This document shows, one piece after another, positions 19,881 to 28,424 of a stretch of 48,057 bases of DNA. The position numbers were made by a program, and so were the translations under genes. Positions within the stretch are counted from its first letter, which is position 1; the number at the start of each line of letters is the position of its first letter. Source of the DNA: Ruminococcus flavefaciens (GTDB lineage Bacteria > Bacillota > Clostridia > Oscillospirales > Ruminococcaceae); NCBI GenBank assembly GCA_002310115.1, contig DBYI01000118.1, positions 72,663 through 120,719 on the forward strand. Direction: 5' to 3'. A model generated the notes under the pieces. The model was given only the letters and a program-made list of their open reading frames with translations. It did not search any database and had not been told where the DNA came from.

Positions 19881-20159
19881 ATGAAGTGACCAACAGTAAC
19901 TGACTTCCCTTCTCTATCAATATAGTATTACTTTTGTTTGAATTATGCCAAAAGCGGAAAACGAATTATATGACATACTTTTTGTCTGTAAATAACCCTG
20001 GACTTTTGACATAGTATAACTTTCACATTAAAGATCAGAATTCAGCTTATTGTATTCTTCATTAAATACAGCCTCATACCATTCTGTATTGCCTTTCTCA
20101 TATTGCCGATCAATATTACAATATTGCTCAAGCTTCATACTCCCTTTACACGAATATAG

Positions 20160-20717
20160 TCATGCTGATGAATAATTGCTGTCAACGCCTAGAGCTGCCT
20201 CAATAGCCATTACAACTGCTAGTATCTCGACTTCATTCTGATCATCTGAAAAATCTATTTCACAGCAATTCCCCTGCCTAAGTGCACTTTCCGAAACATG
20301 CGAGATCTTTTTCAGTGTTTCGTAAAGTGTATCTTTTTTGCCATTACAGAATTCCACCATTTGAACGTGTGCAATCTGCTGATCTTTTGATATGATCTGA
20401 TATGTGCGGCATTTCATAAAGCCCTCTGCTTTCCAGTTAAGGTCAGTGACCGCGCAATATTCGGTGCCCTTCAAAGTGTGTTTGAGACTGACCGTCATTT
20501 CCTTACCGTTCACTTTTACGATGAACTTTGGTGTCATTGTCAGAAGTTTCTGCCGGATTGATGCCACTTCTTCATCATAATGCGTCAAAAGATGCAGATG
20601 ATACCCTACAGCACACTCGCTTTTCACCCGATACCGTACATTCCCCTGTTCATCCCAGACTTCAACCATTTTCATGAACGAAAACAATTTTCTTTGATCA
20701 ATAAAATATAGTTTCAT
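20160..20717 (-). CDS. LURP-one-related (YxjI/Tubby-like) protein
   Basis: This 185-residue protein starts at 20717, chosen because GGGAG lies 9 bases upstream; an earlier in-frame ATG at 20750 has no site and would nearly abut the preceding stop. It has the beta-barrel pattern of the LURP-one-related/Tubby-like family: the MKLYFIDQRKLFS opening, WDEQGNVRYRVKSE, conserved KHTLKGTEYCAV, and a helical end EVEILAVVMAIEAALG typical of the central hydrophobic helix. Biochemical role in bacteria is unknown; the fold may bind lipid or scaffold membrane proteins. It lies 34 bases after a nitrilase-family amidase gene and is probably co-transcribed. No signal peptide is seen, so it is cytosolic. Confidence 0.75.
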   Translation of the reverse strand: MKLYFIDQRKLFSFMKMVEVWDEQGNVRYRVKSECAVGYHLHLLTHYDEEVASIRQKLLTMTPKFIVKVNGKEMTVSLKHTLKGTEYCAVTDLNWKAEGFMKCRTYQIISKDQQIAHVQMVEFCNGKKDTLYETLKKISHVSESALRQGNCCEIDFSDDQNEVEILAVVMAIEAALGVDSNYSSA

Positions 20718-20751
20718 TATGATCAACTCCCTGAAATACAGTTTTTCCATA

Positions 20752-21528
20752 TTATCGCATCAGCTCTTTGTATAACATTGCTCTGCGATCCTGCAAAGCC
20801 GGAAAAATATTTCTAAATTTTGCAGCTTCATCCTTAATCTCGCAGAAGATAATGCCCTCACGGTCAAGCAGGCATTCAACGGTTTCACCCTCCGGATTGA
20901 TTGCCCTGCTGCTTCCGTTATAAAGCAGTTTTCCCTGATTTTCGACACAGTTGACGCCGAGCACCCAACACTGATTTTCGAGTGCACGGGCTTCGAGAAG
21001 TTTGTTCCAGTGTTCGACACGTTTCTCCGGCCAGTTTGCCGCAACTACCATCACATCGACATCTGCAGCTACTGTCCTAAAGATTTCTGGAAAGCGCAGA
21101 TCGTAGCAGATGAACAAACCGAATGTGTGACCTGAAAACGTGAAAACAGCAGTCTTACTGCCAGCAGTATAATACTGATTTTCTCCGCTGTAAGTAAACG
21201 GATGAATCTTGACATAGTTCGCGAGAATCGTACCTGATGCGTCCAGCACCGTATAACAGTTCTCGCCTTTTTCGCCGTTTCGTCTGACCCAGCCAAAGCC
21301 GACCGCGATCTTATACTTCCGCGCATATTCCTGTATGACCTTAATCGTCTCGCCATTTGATTCTCCGGTTACCGACACATTCATCGAAAAGCCGGTGAAT
21401 GACATCTCCGGAAAGAAGATAATATGCGCGTGTTCCGCTGACGCAGATGCAACCATGCGCTCTGCCCGTTGCAGATTATGCGCCTTTGCTTCATATTCAA
21501 TCTGGAATTGACATAATGCTACCTTCAT
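20752..21528 (-). CDS. Carbon-nitrogen hydrolase (omega-amidase-like)
   Basis: A 258-residue nitrilase-superfamily enzyme starting at MKVALCQFQ (21528), with GAGAGGA upstream; twelve extra codons from 21561 lack such a site. The catalytic Glu-Lys-Cys triad is visible: glutamate in FFPEMSF, lysine in YVKIHPF and cysteine in FICYDLRFPE. The sequence WPEKRVEHWNKLLEARALEN and the small size resemble YafV/NIT2-type omega-amidases, which hydrolyse 2-oxo-glutaramate or 2-oxo-succinamate. That assignment is by family resemblance only. It is followed closely by the LURP-one gene. Confidence 0.85.
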   Translation of the reverse strand: MKVALCQFQIEYEAKAHNLQRAERMVASASAEHAHIIFFPEMSFTGFSMNVSVTGESNGETIKVIQEYARKYKIAVGFGWVRRNGEKGENCYTVLDASGTILANYVKIHPFTYSGENQYYTAGSKTAVFTFSGHTFGLFICYDLRFPEIFRTVAADVDVMVVAANWPEKRVEHWNKLLEARALENQCWVLGVNCVENQGKLLYNGSSRAINPEGETVECLLDREGIIFCEIKDEAAKFRNIFPALQDRRAMLYKELMR

Positions 21529-21591
21529 TTTCAATCCTCTCCCGACTCCCATGTGCCGCACGATTAGCCTTACTTTTCTAAGATTATTTTC

Positions 21592-21620
21592 AGTATAACA
21601 TGTTTAACAGAGAAATGCAA
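21592..21620 (-). promoter_or_regulatory. Promoter of the amidase/LURP-one pair
   Basis: Minus strand TTGCAT (21620-21615), 17-base spacer, TATACT (21597-21592). Confidence 0.65.
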
Positions 21621-21698
21621 GAACTATGATCGTTTCGTTTTACCCTTAACGATCAACAGCGATTATTTGAATATATTGTATCAGTACAGCTTTTCGAA

Positions 21699-21729
21699 TA
21701 AAAAATCCGCCTAATGGCGGCGGATTTTT
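21699..21729 (-). terminator. Terminator of GH9-like paralogue 3
   Basis: Directly after the stop codon the minus strand reads AAAATCCGCC, GCCATTA, GGCGGATTTTTT: an AATCCGCC/GGCGGATT stem with a full U-tract. Confidence 0.85.
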
Positions 21730-24700
21730 TTATTCATTTTTCAGATATTTTTGTGACTTGATTTCACTGCCGCCCCATTCAACAACAGTAAAGCCCTTTC
21801 TCTCAAAGATCTCAAGTTGTTGCGGCAGGATATCCACTGCTTCTTCAAGCGGAACATAAGCCATAAAGATGCGGAGCATGCTGTCAGGTTTTGGCATAAT
21901 GTTCAGCTTTGCAGAATCAGTATATGCGTCACCCTGGAAGGAAATGAGATTATACTTGTTATGCTCCATTAAAGGCAGCCAGTATACGATAAATTCGTTC
22001 ATTTCTTCCTCAGCAAGTCCCATATAGGTAAGCTTTTCTCTCAGAAAACTCTCAGTATCACAGCCTGTAACGCAGAAGCCCTTAGAGAAATCAAACCTTG
22101 TATGGCAGTTTACTGCGTCCCAGAAGAGGTATTTATGATGTGTACCGTCTGCTCTGTTCAACAGTGAACCGTCAGGAGAAGCTGTTATGTCCCAGCCGTT
22201 ATTGTACTTCGGGTAAGTTGTGAACAACTCTGCTTCTGTAAGTTCCAGCTCAACATGAACATCGGTATCCTCTTCGGGATAAAGGTAAATTACAGGTTTA
22301 GCGGCAACAGCATCATATCGGACAGTTGATGTATTATCGTCTTTTTTACATGTTCTTATCCAGCCATACCTTCCTTTATATGAAGTAAACATCCAATCGT
22401 TGTTATCCTTATTGTATCCAAGCTCATAAAGACGTGTCCTCGTAGGGATAGTATTTATAACTTCATAGCTTTCATCAGGACCAAGACGCAATTCAAGTCC
22501 ATCTTCAATAACAACTATCGGCATACCATAGTTCAGACCCTTATCAGGCATGACGCAGTCTTTGAAGCTATTCTTAATAAGCTCTTTCTTCATGCGTGTA
22601 AGGTCAAATATGTCCAGCTTACCATCATTGCAGAAGTCGGCAGCCTTCCAGTCGTCAAGAGAATAACTCGTAACACCGAGCAGCCACTTCTGGAAAATAA
22701 CCACGTCGGATATATTGAATTCGCCATTAGCATCAACATCTCCTGACGCAGCCTTAGCGACATGTTCGGCAGAAGCCTCGTCTTGCAGGAATGATACTAT
22801 CCATGCAAGCGACGCATTGCTGCTAAGAGAAGCTTCATTGGTTGACCATGATTCTACTGAATCAGCATATAATCTCTCGGAAGGAGCATCCAGAATTAAA
22901 CTTCCTAATCCCAGAGCCATCACATATGAGTCTATAGCCTTTGCAGTCGGACCACTTACGATTACTCCGTCAGGTGCCTGAGGCATAGACTTGTTGATCT
23001 CATACTGCCAGTATTCGTGTGACGGATTCTTTGTACAGTAAGAACCATAACCTGAAATGAATGAATATGACATAGGATTGTTGCCGATAAGATAGTCCAT
23101 ACCTCTTGTAACGCCGTTTAGGTACTTATTATCACCTGTCTCGTCGTATGCATAAGCCATTGCGATCATATTATTCAAAGCGTGTCCGTTGGAATCATAT
23201 TCAAAGCCGCTGTAATATATTTCAGGACTCCTACTATTTTGTTCATAATAAATGGAATCATACTTATACGGGATACCATAAGCTTGTCTTTCTTCTTCTT
23301 CGATGAAAGTATTTGCGGTATTAAGAAGTGAACTCCTCAGCATTTGAGCCTGATCAGCAGTGAGTAGCTGCTGGTTCATCAGCAGCGATATAGAACCTGC
23401 TGCGGCTGTGTTTTCGCTTCTGAACAATGTGAATGTGGTTTCTCCGGACCGATTTGATCCGCCCATTATCCTTGGTGTAAACGTGAAAGCGTCTTTATAT
23501 TCGGAAAGATCAGAAAGGTAATTGGCGGCGTCTTCATCATCCATCAACTTTGAAGTGATATAAAGCTCACAGGCTGCCCAGTATGCATCAGCTGAGACTT
23601 CACTGTAAGGGTAGGAATTCGCTCCTGTCCACATAGTTTCAAGAACATAGAATGATTCATCATTATAATACTCATCATCTCCAGGCTTATAATAGTTTAC
23701 CTTATATGCCTTATATGCCTCCTTAGCACTTTCAAAAAGTTTGTTTGCATATGCTAGGTCATACGATGCCCAAAGTCTTGCTCCCTGTGCTGCACAGGCT
23801 GCATAATTCAGAGTTGCAGCAAATGTTGGCGGCCTAATAATACGTATATCCTCATAATCGATATAATCAGGTCTGTCGGTAAGACTACGCCACTTATGAT
23901 CGGTTATGCAGTGATAATACATACCCGAATATTTGCCCCATGTTTTCTCATCGGGCTGCACCTTCATGCGAGACATAAAATCTAGCTCATATCTGCATTC
24001 GTCTAGGATATCGGGGTATTTATTACCCGATTCGGGAACAACAACAGTGCCCGAGCCGTCAGCAAATTTTTTAATTCCGTCTTCTGAATAAGTTGCACGC
24101 TCATACATATTCTGAAGCGTCCATAGAGTAATACCGCCCTCCGTCATATTCTTGCTGTGGTCGTTGGCTTTATACCAACCTCCCGATGCATCGAGCTTTG
24201 AAGAAGCATAGTAATTGGTCGCATCAAAATCTGTCAGATATTCATTTTTCCATTTAGTCTGAACATAGCCAATATCTGTCTTATGAACTCCTGCGTGTGC
24301 GAGTTTATCTTTTTCACCCGATGTGATATATTCTGACTCGATATCTGCACCTGAACGGTTCTGATAGAAATAATTGAGTACATTAGTCAGCATATTGTGT
24401 TTGCTGTCACTGTAGATATCCGTACCTATCTTAAACGGAAACGATCTCCATTCCTTGTCTTTTATGCGGATATAGTACTCACCGAGCTCTTTAAACTCAG
24501 AAAAGTTGATAATGCTTACAGTATCTCCTGAATCATCGTCCTTCTTCGGCGTACCAGTTTTGCCTGTATAAACAACTTCATCATCTGAAACTCTTATTAT
24601 CTCATAGTCATATGTCTGGTCAAGTTCGAAATACTTTGCACCGTAGGTGAAATCCCCTTTATTATTGCCAAGTGTCGCTATTTTTTCAAGGTCTTGGTAA

Positions 24701-25422
24701 TATCCAAGCTGATTAACAGATATAAAGTTATTCTCAAGGCCACTGAACCCTCGGGCGGTATAGCCGTAGTTCAATACAGGCGGACAGTTTATGTCATCAG
24801 TTAGATCTACAATGGACATATCATCAAACCATATCTCGTCGCCGTACTGAGCATTTCCACTATACTTTGTACCATTTGCATACTGGAAGCACCATTGAGC
24901 TACTTCAACATCATTCGAAGGCTTGAATATCCCCTCATAAGTCTGCCATTCAGTCGTAAGCCTTACAGCACTTAGAGGCCACTGGCCGTCCATATCAGGA
25001 CCAATATGCATATCGTTTGTCGAACCGTCAAGCACAAAGTATTCTTCGGTACCACTGAGATTGCCGATAAAGGAGTACAGTTCCATACCCGAACGTTTCG
25101 CCTTTGACTTAAAGCTTACCTTATACTCATGACCCGCCTTAAAGCTTAGATTCCTGTGTAAGAACTGAAGATCCCATCTTTCCTTTTCCGCGCCCTGAGG
25201 ATCTAAAATACGGATATTCACTGCACCGTCCATAAGCTCAAAAGTCTGCTTTGCTGGGCTGGTCTCTACCGTATGCCACGGAAGAATCTTGTTTTCAAAG
25301 GTTGTCTCTCCAAGTAACTCATAAGCAGATGCTTTCTGTGGCTCCGATATAATGATAGCGTTTGGTACTACCATTACAGCCGTCATAAGTACTACTATGA
25401 TTCTATTAAAATTTTTATGCAT
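21730..25422 (-). CDS. CBM4-Ig-GH9-like protein with dockerin, SH3-like and extra C-terminal domain (paralogue 3)
   Basis: A 1230-residue secreted protein starting at 25422 after AAAGGGAGG. Signal peptide about 1-33, CBM4-type domain 35-205, Ig-like domain 235-340, GH9-type barrel 345-885, dockerin about 890-955 (DVDANGEFNISD, DFCNDGKLDIFD), SH3b-like segment about 968-1030 (LRLGPDESYEVINT, GRYGWIRT), then a roughly 185-residue domain beginning KPVIYLYPEED and ending KGFTVVEWGGSEI. I recall that last domain from other clostridial surface proteins but know no function. Catalytic positions: the first DAGD aspartate is Lys418, the base Asp421 is kept, and the late glutamate is kept as Glu863 in TNEASLSSN. 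It is therefore the least degraded of the three. Activity is uncertain, since the first aspartate normally positions the catalytic water. Confidence 0.9.
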   Translation of the reverse strand: MHKNFNRIIVVLMTAVMVVPNAIIISEPQKASAYELLGETTFENKILPWHTVETSPAKQTFELMDGAVNIRILDPQGAEKERWDLQFLHRNLSFKAGHEYKVSFKSKAKRSGMELYSFIGNLSGTEEYFVLDGSTNDMHIGPDMDGQWPLSAVRLTTEWQTYEGIFKPSNDVEVAQWCFQYANGTKYSGNAQYGDEIWFDDMSIVDLTDDINCPPVLNYGYTARGFSGLENNFISVNQLGYYQDLEKIATLGNNKGDFTYGAKYFELDQTYDYEIIRVSDDEVVYTGKTGTPKKDDDSGDTVSIINFSEFKELGEYYIRIKDKEWRSFPFKIGTDIYSDSKHNMLTNVLNYFYQNRSGADIESEYITSGEKDKLAHAGVHKTDIGYVQTKWKNEYLTDFDATNYYASSKLDASGGWYKANDHSKNMTEGGITLWTLQNMYERATYSEDGIKKFADGSGTVVVPESGNKYPDILDECRYELDFMSRMKVQPDEKTWGKYSGMYYHCITDHKWRSLTDRPDYIDYEDIRIIRPPTFAATLNYAACAAQGARLWASYDLAYANKLFESAKEAYKAYKVNYYKPGDDEYYNDESFYVLETMWTGANSYPYSEVSADAYWAACELYITSKLMDDEDAANYLSDLSEYKDAFTFTPRIMGGSNRSGETTFTLFRSENTAAAGSISLLMNQQLLTADQAQMLRSSLLNTANTFIEEEERQAYGIPYKYDSIYYEQNSRSPEIYYSGFEYDSNGHALNNMIAMAYAYDETGDNKYLNGVTRGMDYLIGNNPMSYSFISGYGSYCTKNPSHEYWQYEINKSMPQAPDGVIVSGPTAKAIDSYVMALGLGSLILDAPSERLYADSVESWSTNEASLSSNASLAWIVSFLQDEASAEHVAKAASGDVDANGEFNISDVVIFQKWLLGVTSYSLDDWKAADFCNDGKLDIFDLTRMKKELIKNSFKDCVMPDKGLNYGMPIVVIEDGLELRLGPDESYEVINTIPTRTRLYELGYNKDNNDWMFTSYKGRYGWIRTCKKDDNTSTVRYDAVAAKPVIYLYPEEDTDVHVELELTEAELFTTYPKYNNGWDITASPDGSLLNRADGTHHKYLFWDAVNCHTRFDFSKGFCVTGCDTESFLREKLTYMGLAEEEMNEFIVYWLPLMEHNKYNLISFQGDAYTDSAKLNIMPKPDSMLRIFMAYVPLEEAVDILPQQLEIFERKGFTVVEWGGSEIKSQKYLKNE

Positions 25423-25457
25423 GATATTACCTCCCTTTATCTATCTGCATTTATAAT

Positions 25458-25486
25458 ATTATATATTATTATCTTAAATATGTCAA
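25458..25486 (-). promoter_or_regulatory. Promoter of GH9-like paralogue 3
   Basis: Minus strand TTGACA (25486-25481), 17-base spacer, TATAAT (25463-25458): fully consensus. Confidence 0.85.
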
Positions 25487-25589
25487 GATAACTTGTCACA
25501 ATTTACAAGCAAATACACTTTAACAATATTCTCCACCCCCAAGTATCTCTTATTAAAGAGAATAAAAGCTTTTATATAATTCACATATC

Positions 25590-25800
25590 AAATTTAAGAA
25601 CAACAGATCCCTGACATGAGCTGCTTCTTGCGTATCAATATTTTGCCTTTAAGTGTTGTACGTTCATGTCATCTTGAGAGTCTTACAAATCTAAGAGGCA
25701 CCTTTTTATTGACAAGAGTTTAGACATCTGATATTATAAGATTATATATCTGTTTCTAAATATGCTTCATGTTGAGGCGGTAGTCTTGATGTCAATGTTA
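25590..25800 (+). repeat. Promoter-bearing dispersed repeat, copy 1
   Basis: It aligns with 27890-27930 joined to 28201-28380. Landmarks: AAGAACAACAG, GAGCTGCTTCTT, CGTATCA, TTTTGCCTTTAAG, GTCTTACAAATCTAAGAGGCAC and TTTAGACATCTGATAT. Near its end (25755-25790) a frame reads LHVEAVVLMS, recalling the end of RumA-type RNA methyltransferases; the other copy reads FHIECMLLMSQ. That may be an old gene scrap or chance. No intact gene lies in 25487-26032. Confidence 0.6.
25709..25737 (+). promoter_or_regulatory. Promoter inside the repeat, copy 1
   Basis: TTGACA (25709-25714), 17-base spacer, TATTAT (25732-25737), reading toward the GNAT gene at 26033. The equivalent in the other copy is at 28296-28324. 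Confidence 0.65.
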
Positions 25801-26032
25801 CTCGCACGAAAATTTGTAGACGATCAGAATGCTATGATGAGCGTAATCGATACTGACAGAATTCAGGAGCTGCTTCAAAGAAGCACAAGGAATTATCGCA
25901 GGTATTATGGTTAATACAATGGAATATTTTCAGATGATATATTTGATGGTTTATATTTGAATATAACCGAAATATTGTGAAAATAAGAATTGACTTTAAA
26001 TATGGTACAAATGGTATGTGAGGAAAAGAGCT

Positions 26033-26788
26033 ATGTTCAAAAATTTCTATGATCAGTTATTAAAGCAGTTATCTCTTGATTTCAACTGTACACCGGACGA
26101 TTTCAAAGCAAAGGAGAATATTATCACATTTGCGAAACTAAATGAGAGTCGAAGAAGTTACAGTTCCGGTGTACCATTTTTACAGATGGTGACGACTGGC
26201 AGTAATACTATCATTATGGCAGATGAATGTCTACATGATTTCTTAAATGTTTTTGTTAAAGATGTAGAAGGTCATCGTCTTTTTGAATTTGATAACCTCA
26301 TGAGACTGAACGATGAGCTGCAACGATATGGCTACAAGCTGAATCCGACTCATCATATGTTTCTGCCTTTTCATGATATCAGGGTTGAAGAAAGATTCCA
26401 CGTGAAGTGGTTTTATGACAATGAGATTGATCAGTTCTATGGTGATTCCAGATTTCCAAATGCAATAGCCTTTCCTGAACCATGTCCGATGCGACCTGAC
26501 AGAATTGCTGTTGTTGCAACAGATAATGATATTATCATGGGTATGGCGGGCTGCTCAGAAGACGCTCCCCATTGGCAACAAATTGGGATAGATGTCCTGT
26601 CGAAATATCGTTCTATGGGAATAGGTACTTATCTTGTGACTTTGCTTAAGAACAAGATTATTGAAGCAGGTAACATTCCATTCTACGGTACTGCAGCTGC
26701 GAATGTTCAATCACAAAATATTGCGCTCAAAAGTGGATTTAAGCCGGCTTGGGTGGAAACTGAAGCAACAATGATTAAAGCTGTATGA
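26033..26788 (+). CDS. GNAT family N-acetyltransferase
   Basis: A 251-residue protein. The ATG at 26033 is used because GAGGA lies 9 bases upstream; a GTG at 26018 overlaps that site. The C-terminal half is a GNAT acetyl-CoA fold: strands IAVVATDNDIIMGMAGCS, the acetyl-CoA loop region VLSKYRSMGIGTYLVTLL (the RxxGIG form of RxxGxG/A) and the closing ALKSGFKPAWVE. The N-terminal half (MFKNFYDQLLKQLSLDFNCTPDDF) is an extension found in a Firmicutes GNAT group with one acyltransferase site. The substrate is unknown. It is probably cytosolic and monocistronic; a nitrilase-family gene follows 211 bases later. Confidence 0.85.
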   Translation: MFKNFYDQLLKQLSLDFNCTPDDFKAKENIITFAKLNESRRSYSSGVPFLQMVTTGSNTIIMADECLHDFLNVFVKDVEGHRLFEFDNLMRLNDELQRYGYKLNPTHHMFLPFHDIRVEERFHVKWFYDNEIDQFYGDSRFPNAIAFPEPCPMRPDRIAVVATDNDIIMGMAGCSEDAPHWQQIGIDVLSKYRSMGIGTYLVTLLKNKIIEAGNIPFYGTAAANVQSQNIALKSGFKPAWVETEATMIKAV

Positions 26789-26999
26789 ATATTCCAACAT
26801 TATCAATGAAGAACTTTATTACAAATCTATCTCTAGACAGACAGCAGAAATGATTAACAGGCAGACATTTTGAACTGCGAAGTTAAGCAAACTAATAATA
26901 AGGGTCTGAGACTAAAAGATATATAGCTGACTGCAAAAAAGCAAAGCTGTATTATTTGCCTTCTGCATATAGCGAGAAAGGGAAATGGTGAAATAGTAT

Positions 27000-27845
27000 A
27001 TGAAACTGAGAATTGCATTTATCCAATTACTCCCAGGAGACAGTATAGAAAAGAACCTTGAAATAGGTGTAGAAGCCTGCAAAGAGGCTAAGAACAAAGG
27101 CGCAGATATTGTGTTGTTTCCGGAAATGTGGAGCATAGGATATCAGTTTTCTCATGATATAAAAAAACTGCAAAGGCAGGCTATAAATATGGATGACCCG
27201 TATATAAAACGTTATTCTGAGCTTGCAGAAGAACTTGATGTGGCCATTGCCGTAACGCTTCTGGAAAAACATGAACCGAAGCCGAGAAATACGATATGCT
27301 TGTTCGACAGGCATGGCGTCCTTAAGTATCGTTATTCCAAGATTCATATCTGTGATTTCGGAGAAGAAGGCGATGAGAGTATCCTTGATGCGGGCGATGA
27401 ATTCTTTGTGGAAAACCTTGATACGAGAGAAGGCGTTATCCGTGTTGGTTCAATGATTTGCTATGATCGAGAGTTTCCGGAATGCGCAAGAGTGCTGATG
27501 CAGAAAGGCGCAGAACTGGTTCTTGTACCTAACGCATGTCCTATGGAAATTAATCGCTTATCACAACTTAGAGGCAGATCTTTTGAAAACATGTTTGCTA
27601 TCGCTACTTGTAACTATCCTGCACCTCATCCGGACTGCAACGGCCATTCCACATTGTTTGATGGTGTTGTATATATTTCAGAAATGCCCGGTTCAAGAGA
27701 CACCTGTGTATTTGAGGCCAGCGAAAAAGCTGGTATCTATCTTGCAGAACTTGATGTAGATCAGTTGCGCATCTATCGAAAGCAGGAAGTATGGGGAGTG
27801 AAGAACCGTAGACCTGAGTTATATGGAAGCATTAGTGAGAAATAA
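27000..27845 (+). CDS. Carbon-nitrogen hydrolase family protein
   Basis: A 281-residue nitrilase-superfamily protein. The triad is visible: glutamate in LFPEMWSIGY, lysine in YSKIHICDFG and cysteine in MICYDREFPE. The start at 27000 has only a weak GGTGA ten bases upstream, but the N-terminus MKLRIAFIQLLPGD is what the family expects. It belongs with amidases acting on small amides (N-carbamoyl amino acid or polyamine-type amides). The sequence does not tell which. It is unlike the amidase at 20752 in detail, so it is not a recent duplicate. Confidence 0.85.
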   Translation: MKLRIAFIQLLPGDSIEKNLEIGVEACKEAKNKGADIVLFPEMWSIGYQFSHDIKKLQRQAINMDDPYIKRYSELAEELDVAIAVTLLEKHEPKPRNTICLFDRHGVLKYRYSKIHICDFGEEGDESILDAGDEFFVENLDTREGVIRVGSMICYDREFPECARVLMQKGAELVLVPNACPMEINRLSQLRGRSFENMFAIATCNYPAPHPDCNGHSTLFDGVVYISEMPGSRDTCVFEASEKAGIYLAELDVDQLRIYRKQEVWGVKNRRPELYGSISEK

Positions 27846-27889
27846 CATTTTTCAACATTATTCCCCTTACTATTCAGAATTTGCTTTCC

Positions 27890-27930
27890 TTTTATATATA
27901 AGAACAACAGCTCCCGTAATGAGGGAGCTG
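27890..27930 (+). repeat. Promoter-bearing repeat, copy 2, left part
   Basis: TATATAAGAACAACAG followed by a perfect 8-bp hairpin CAGCTCCC/GGGAGCTG (27908-27930). The same hairpin motif occurs at 39248-39263. The right part of this copy resumes at 28201 after an inserted element. Confidence 0.6.
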
Positions 27931-27942
27931 CCAGTCTGTCGA

Positions 27943-27967
27943 AAAAGCCCAGCAAAACTGGGCTTTT
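27943..27967 (+). terminator. Terminator at the left end of the IS1182 remnant
   Basis: AAAAGCCCAG and CTGGGCTTTT pair perfectly around CAAAA. It can stop transcripts from the carbon-nitrogen hydrolase gene. Confidence 0.7.
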
Positions 27968-28010
27968 ACCAATTATTTTGTTATAATATAAAGGAAGGGA
28001 GCTGAGCATA

Positions 28011-28202
28011 ATGTTGATAGAAAACAAAGTCGAACGAGATCAAATGGAGTTTTTCTGCATAGACAGTTTTGTACCGCAGGATCATCTTCTGCGTAAAATT
28101 GAGGAATGTCTCCTGACTATTGTTGAATTTAAAATGAGCGATCACTGCATGAAATACGCTGTCTGCCTTTTTTGTCAGCCACATCAGGAACTCACCAAAT
28201 AG
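28011..28202 (+). pseudogene. Truncated IS1182-family transposase N-terminus
   Basis: Open for 63 codons. Only about the first 32 residues (SFVPQDHLLRKIEE and before) match IS1182 transposases, whose usual length is over 450. The rest reads through the internal deletion and the right end of the element. GGAAGGGAG supports the original start. Confidence 0.75.
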
Positions 28203-28380
28203 CAGGAGCTGATTCTTTCGTATCATTATACTGCCTTTTAGTCGTATGCATTCCGTGTAATTGTAAAAGTCTCTCAAATTTAGGAAGCACTTTTGTTGAT
28301 AAGAGTTTAGACATCTGATATGATAAGAATATAAACATGTTTCCAAATAAATTTCATATTGAGTGTATGTTATTGATGTC
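28201..28380 (+). repeat. Promoter-bearing repeat, copy 2, right part
   Basis: Continues the repeat interrupted at 27930: AGGAGCTGATTCTTTCGTATC, ATTATACTGCCTTTTAGTCGT (also at 39284-39300), TGCATTCCGTGT, CTCTCAAATTTAGGAAGCAC, GAGTTTAGACATCTGATATGATAAG. It ends about 45 bases before the GNAT start. Confidence 0.6.
28296..28324 (+). promoter_or_regulatory. Promoter inside the repeat, copy 2
   Basis: TTGATA (28296-28301), 17-base spacer, TATGAT (28319-28324). It reads into the GNAT gene at 28425 with a leader of about 95 bases, so a repeat appears to supply this gene with its promoter. Confidence 0.6.
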
Positions 28381-28424
28381 GCAAAACAGATCAGAAAAAT
28401 AAAACTTCTGTCAGGAGTGTTAAT

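Larger units (their letters stand above)
27931..28207 (+). mobile_element. IS1182-type deletion remnant (MITE-like)
   Basis: The segment begins near CAGTCTGTCGAAAAAGCC and ends near GGCAGACAG read in reverse (CTGTCTGCCTTTTTTGTCAG at 28158-28177), an imperfect inverted repeat. Between them lie a terminator, a TATAAT-like box, GGAAGGGAG and a start at 28011 giving MLIENKVERDQMEFFC and then SFVPQDHLLRKIEE. This is the N-terminal signature of IS1182-family transposases, after which the frame loses all resemblance. The central transposase is missing. GGAGCTG occurs on both sides (27924-27930 and about 28204-28210), consistent with a short target duplication inside the repeat. The exact ends are uncertain by several bases. 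Confidence 0.65.

Noticed and set aside
25750..25914. Small gene MLHVEAVVLMSMLLARKF...
   Set aside because: No ribosome site; the first part is shared with a repeat copy, so it is more likely a scrap, possibly of an RNA methyltransferase end.
27981..28346. Minus-strand 121-codon frame across the IS1182 remnant
   Set aside because: It reads backwards through the element and the repeat; a similar short motif near 39300 comes from the shared repeat, not from a protein.
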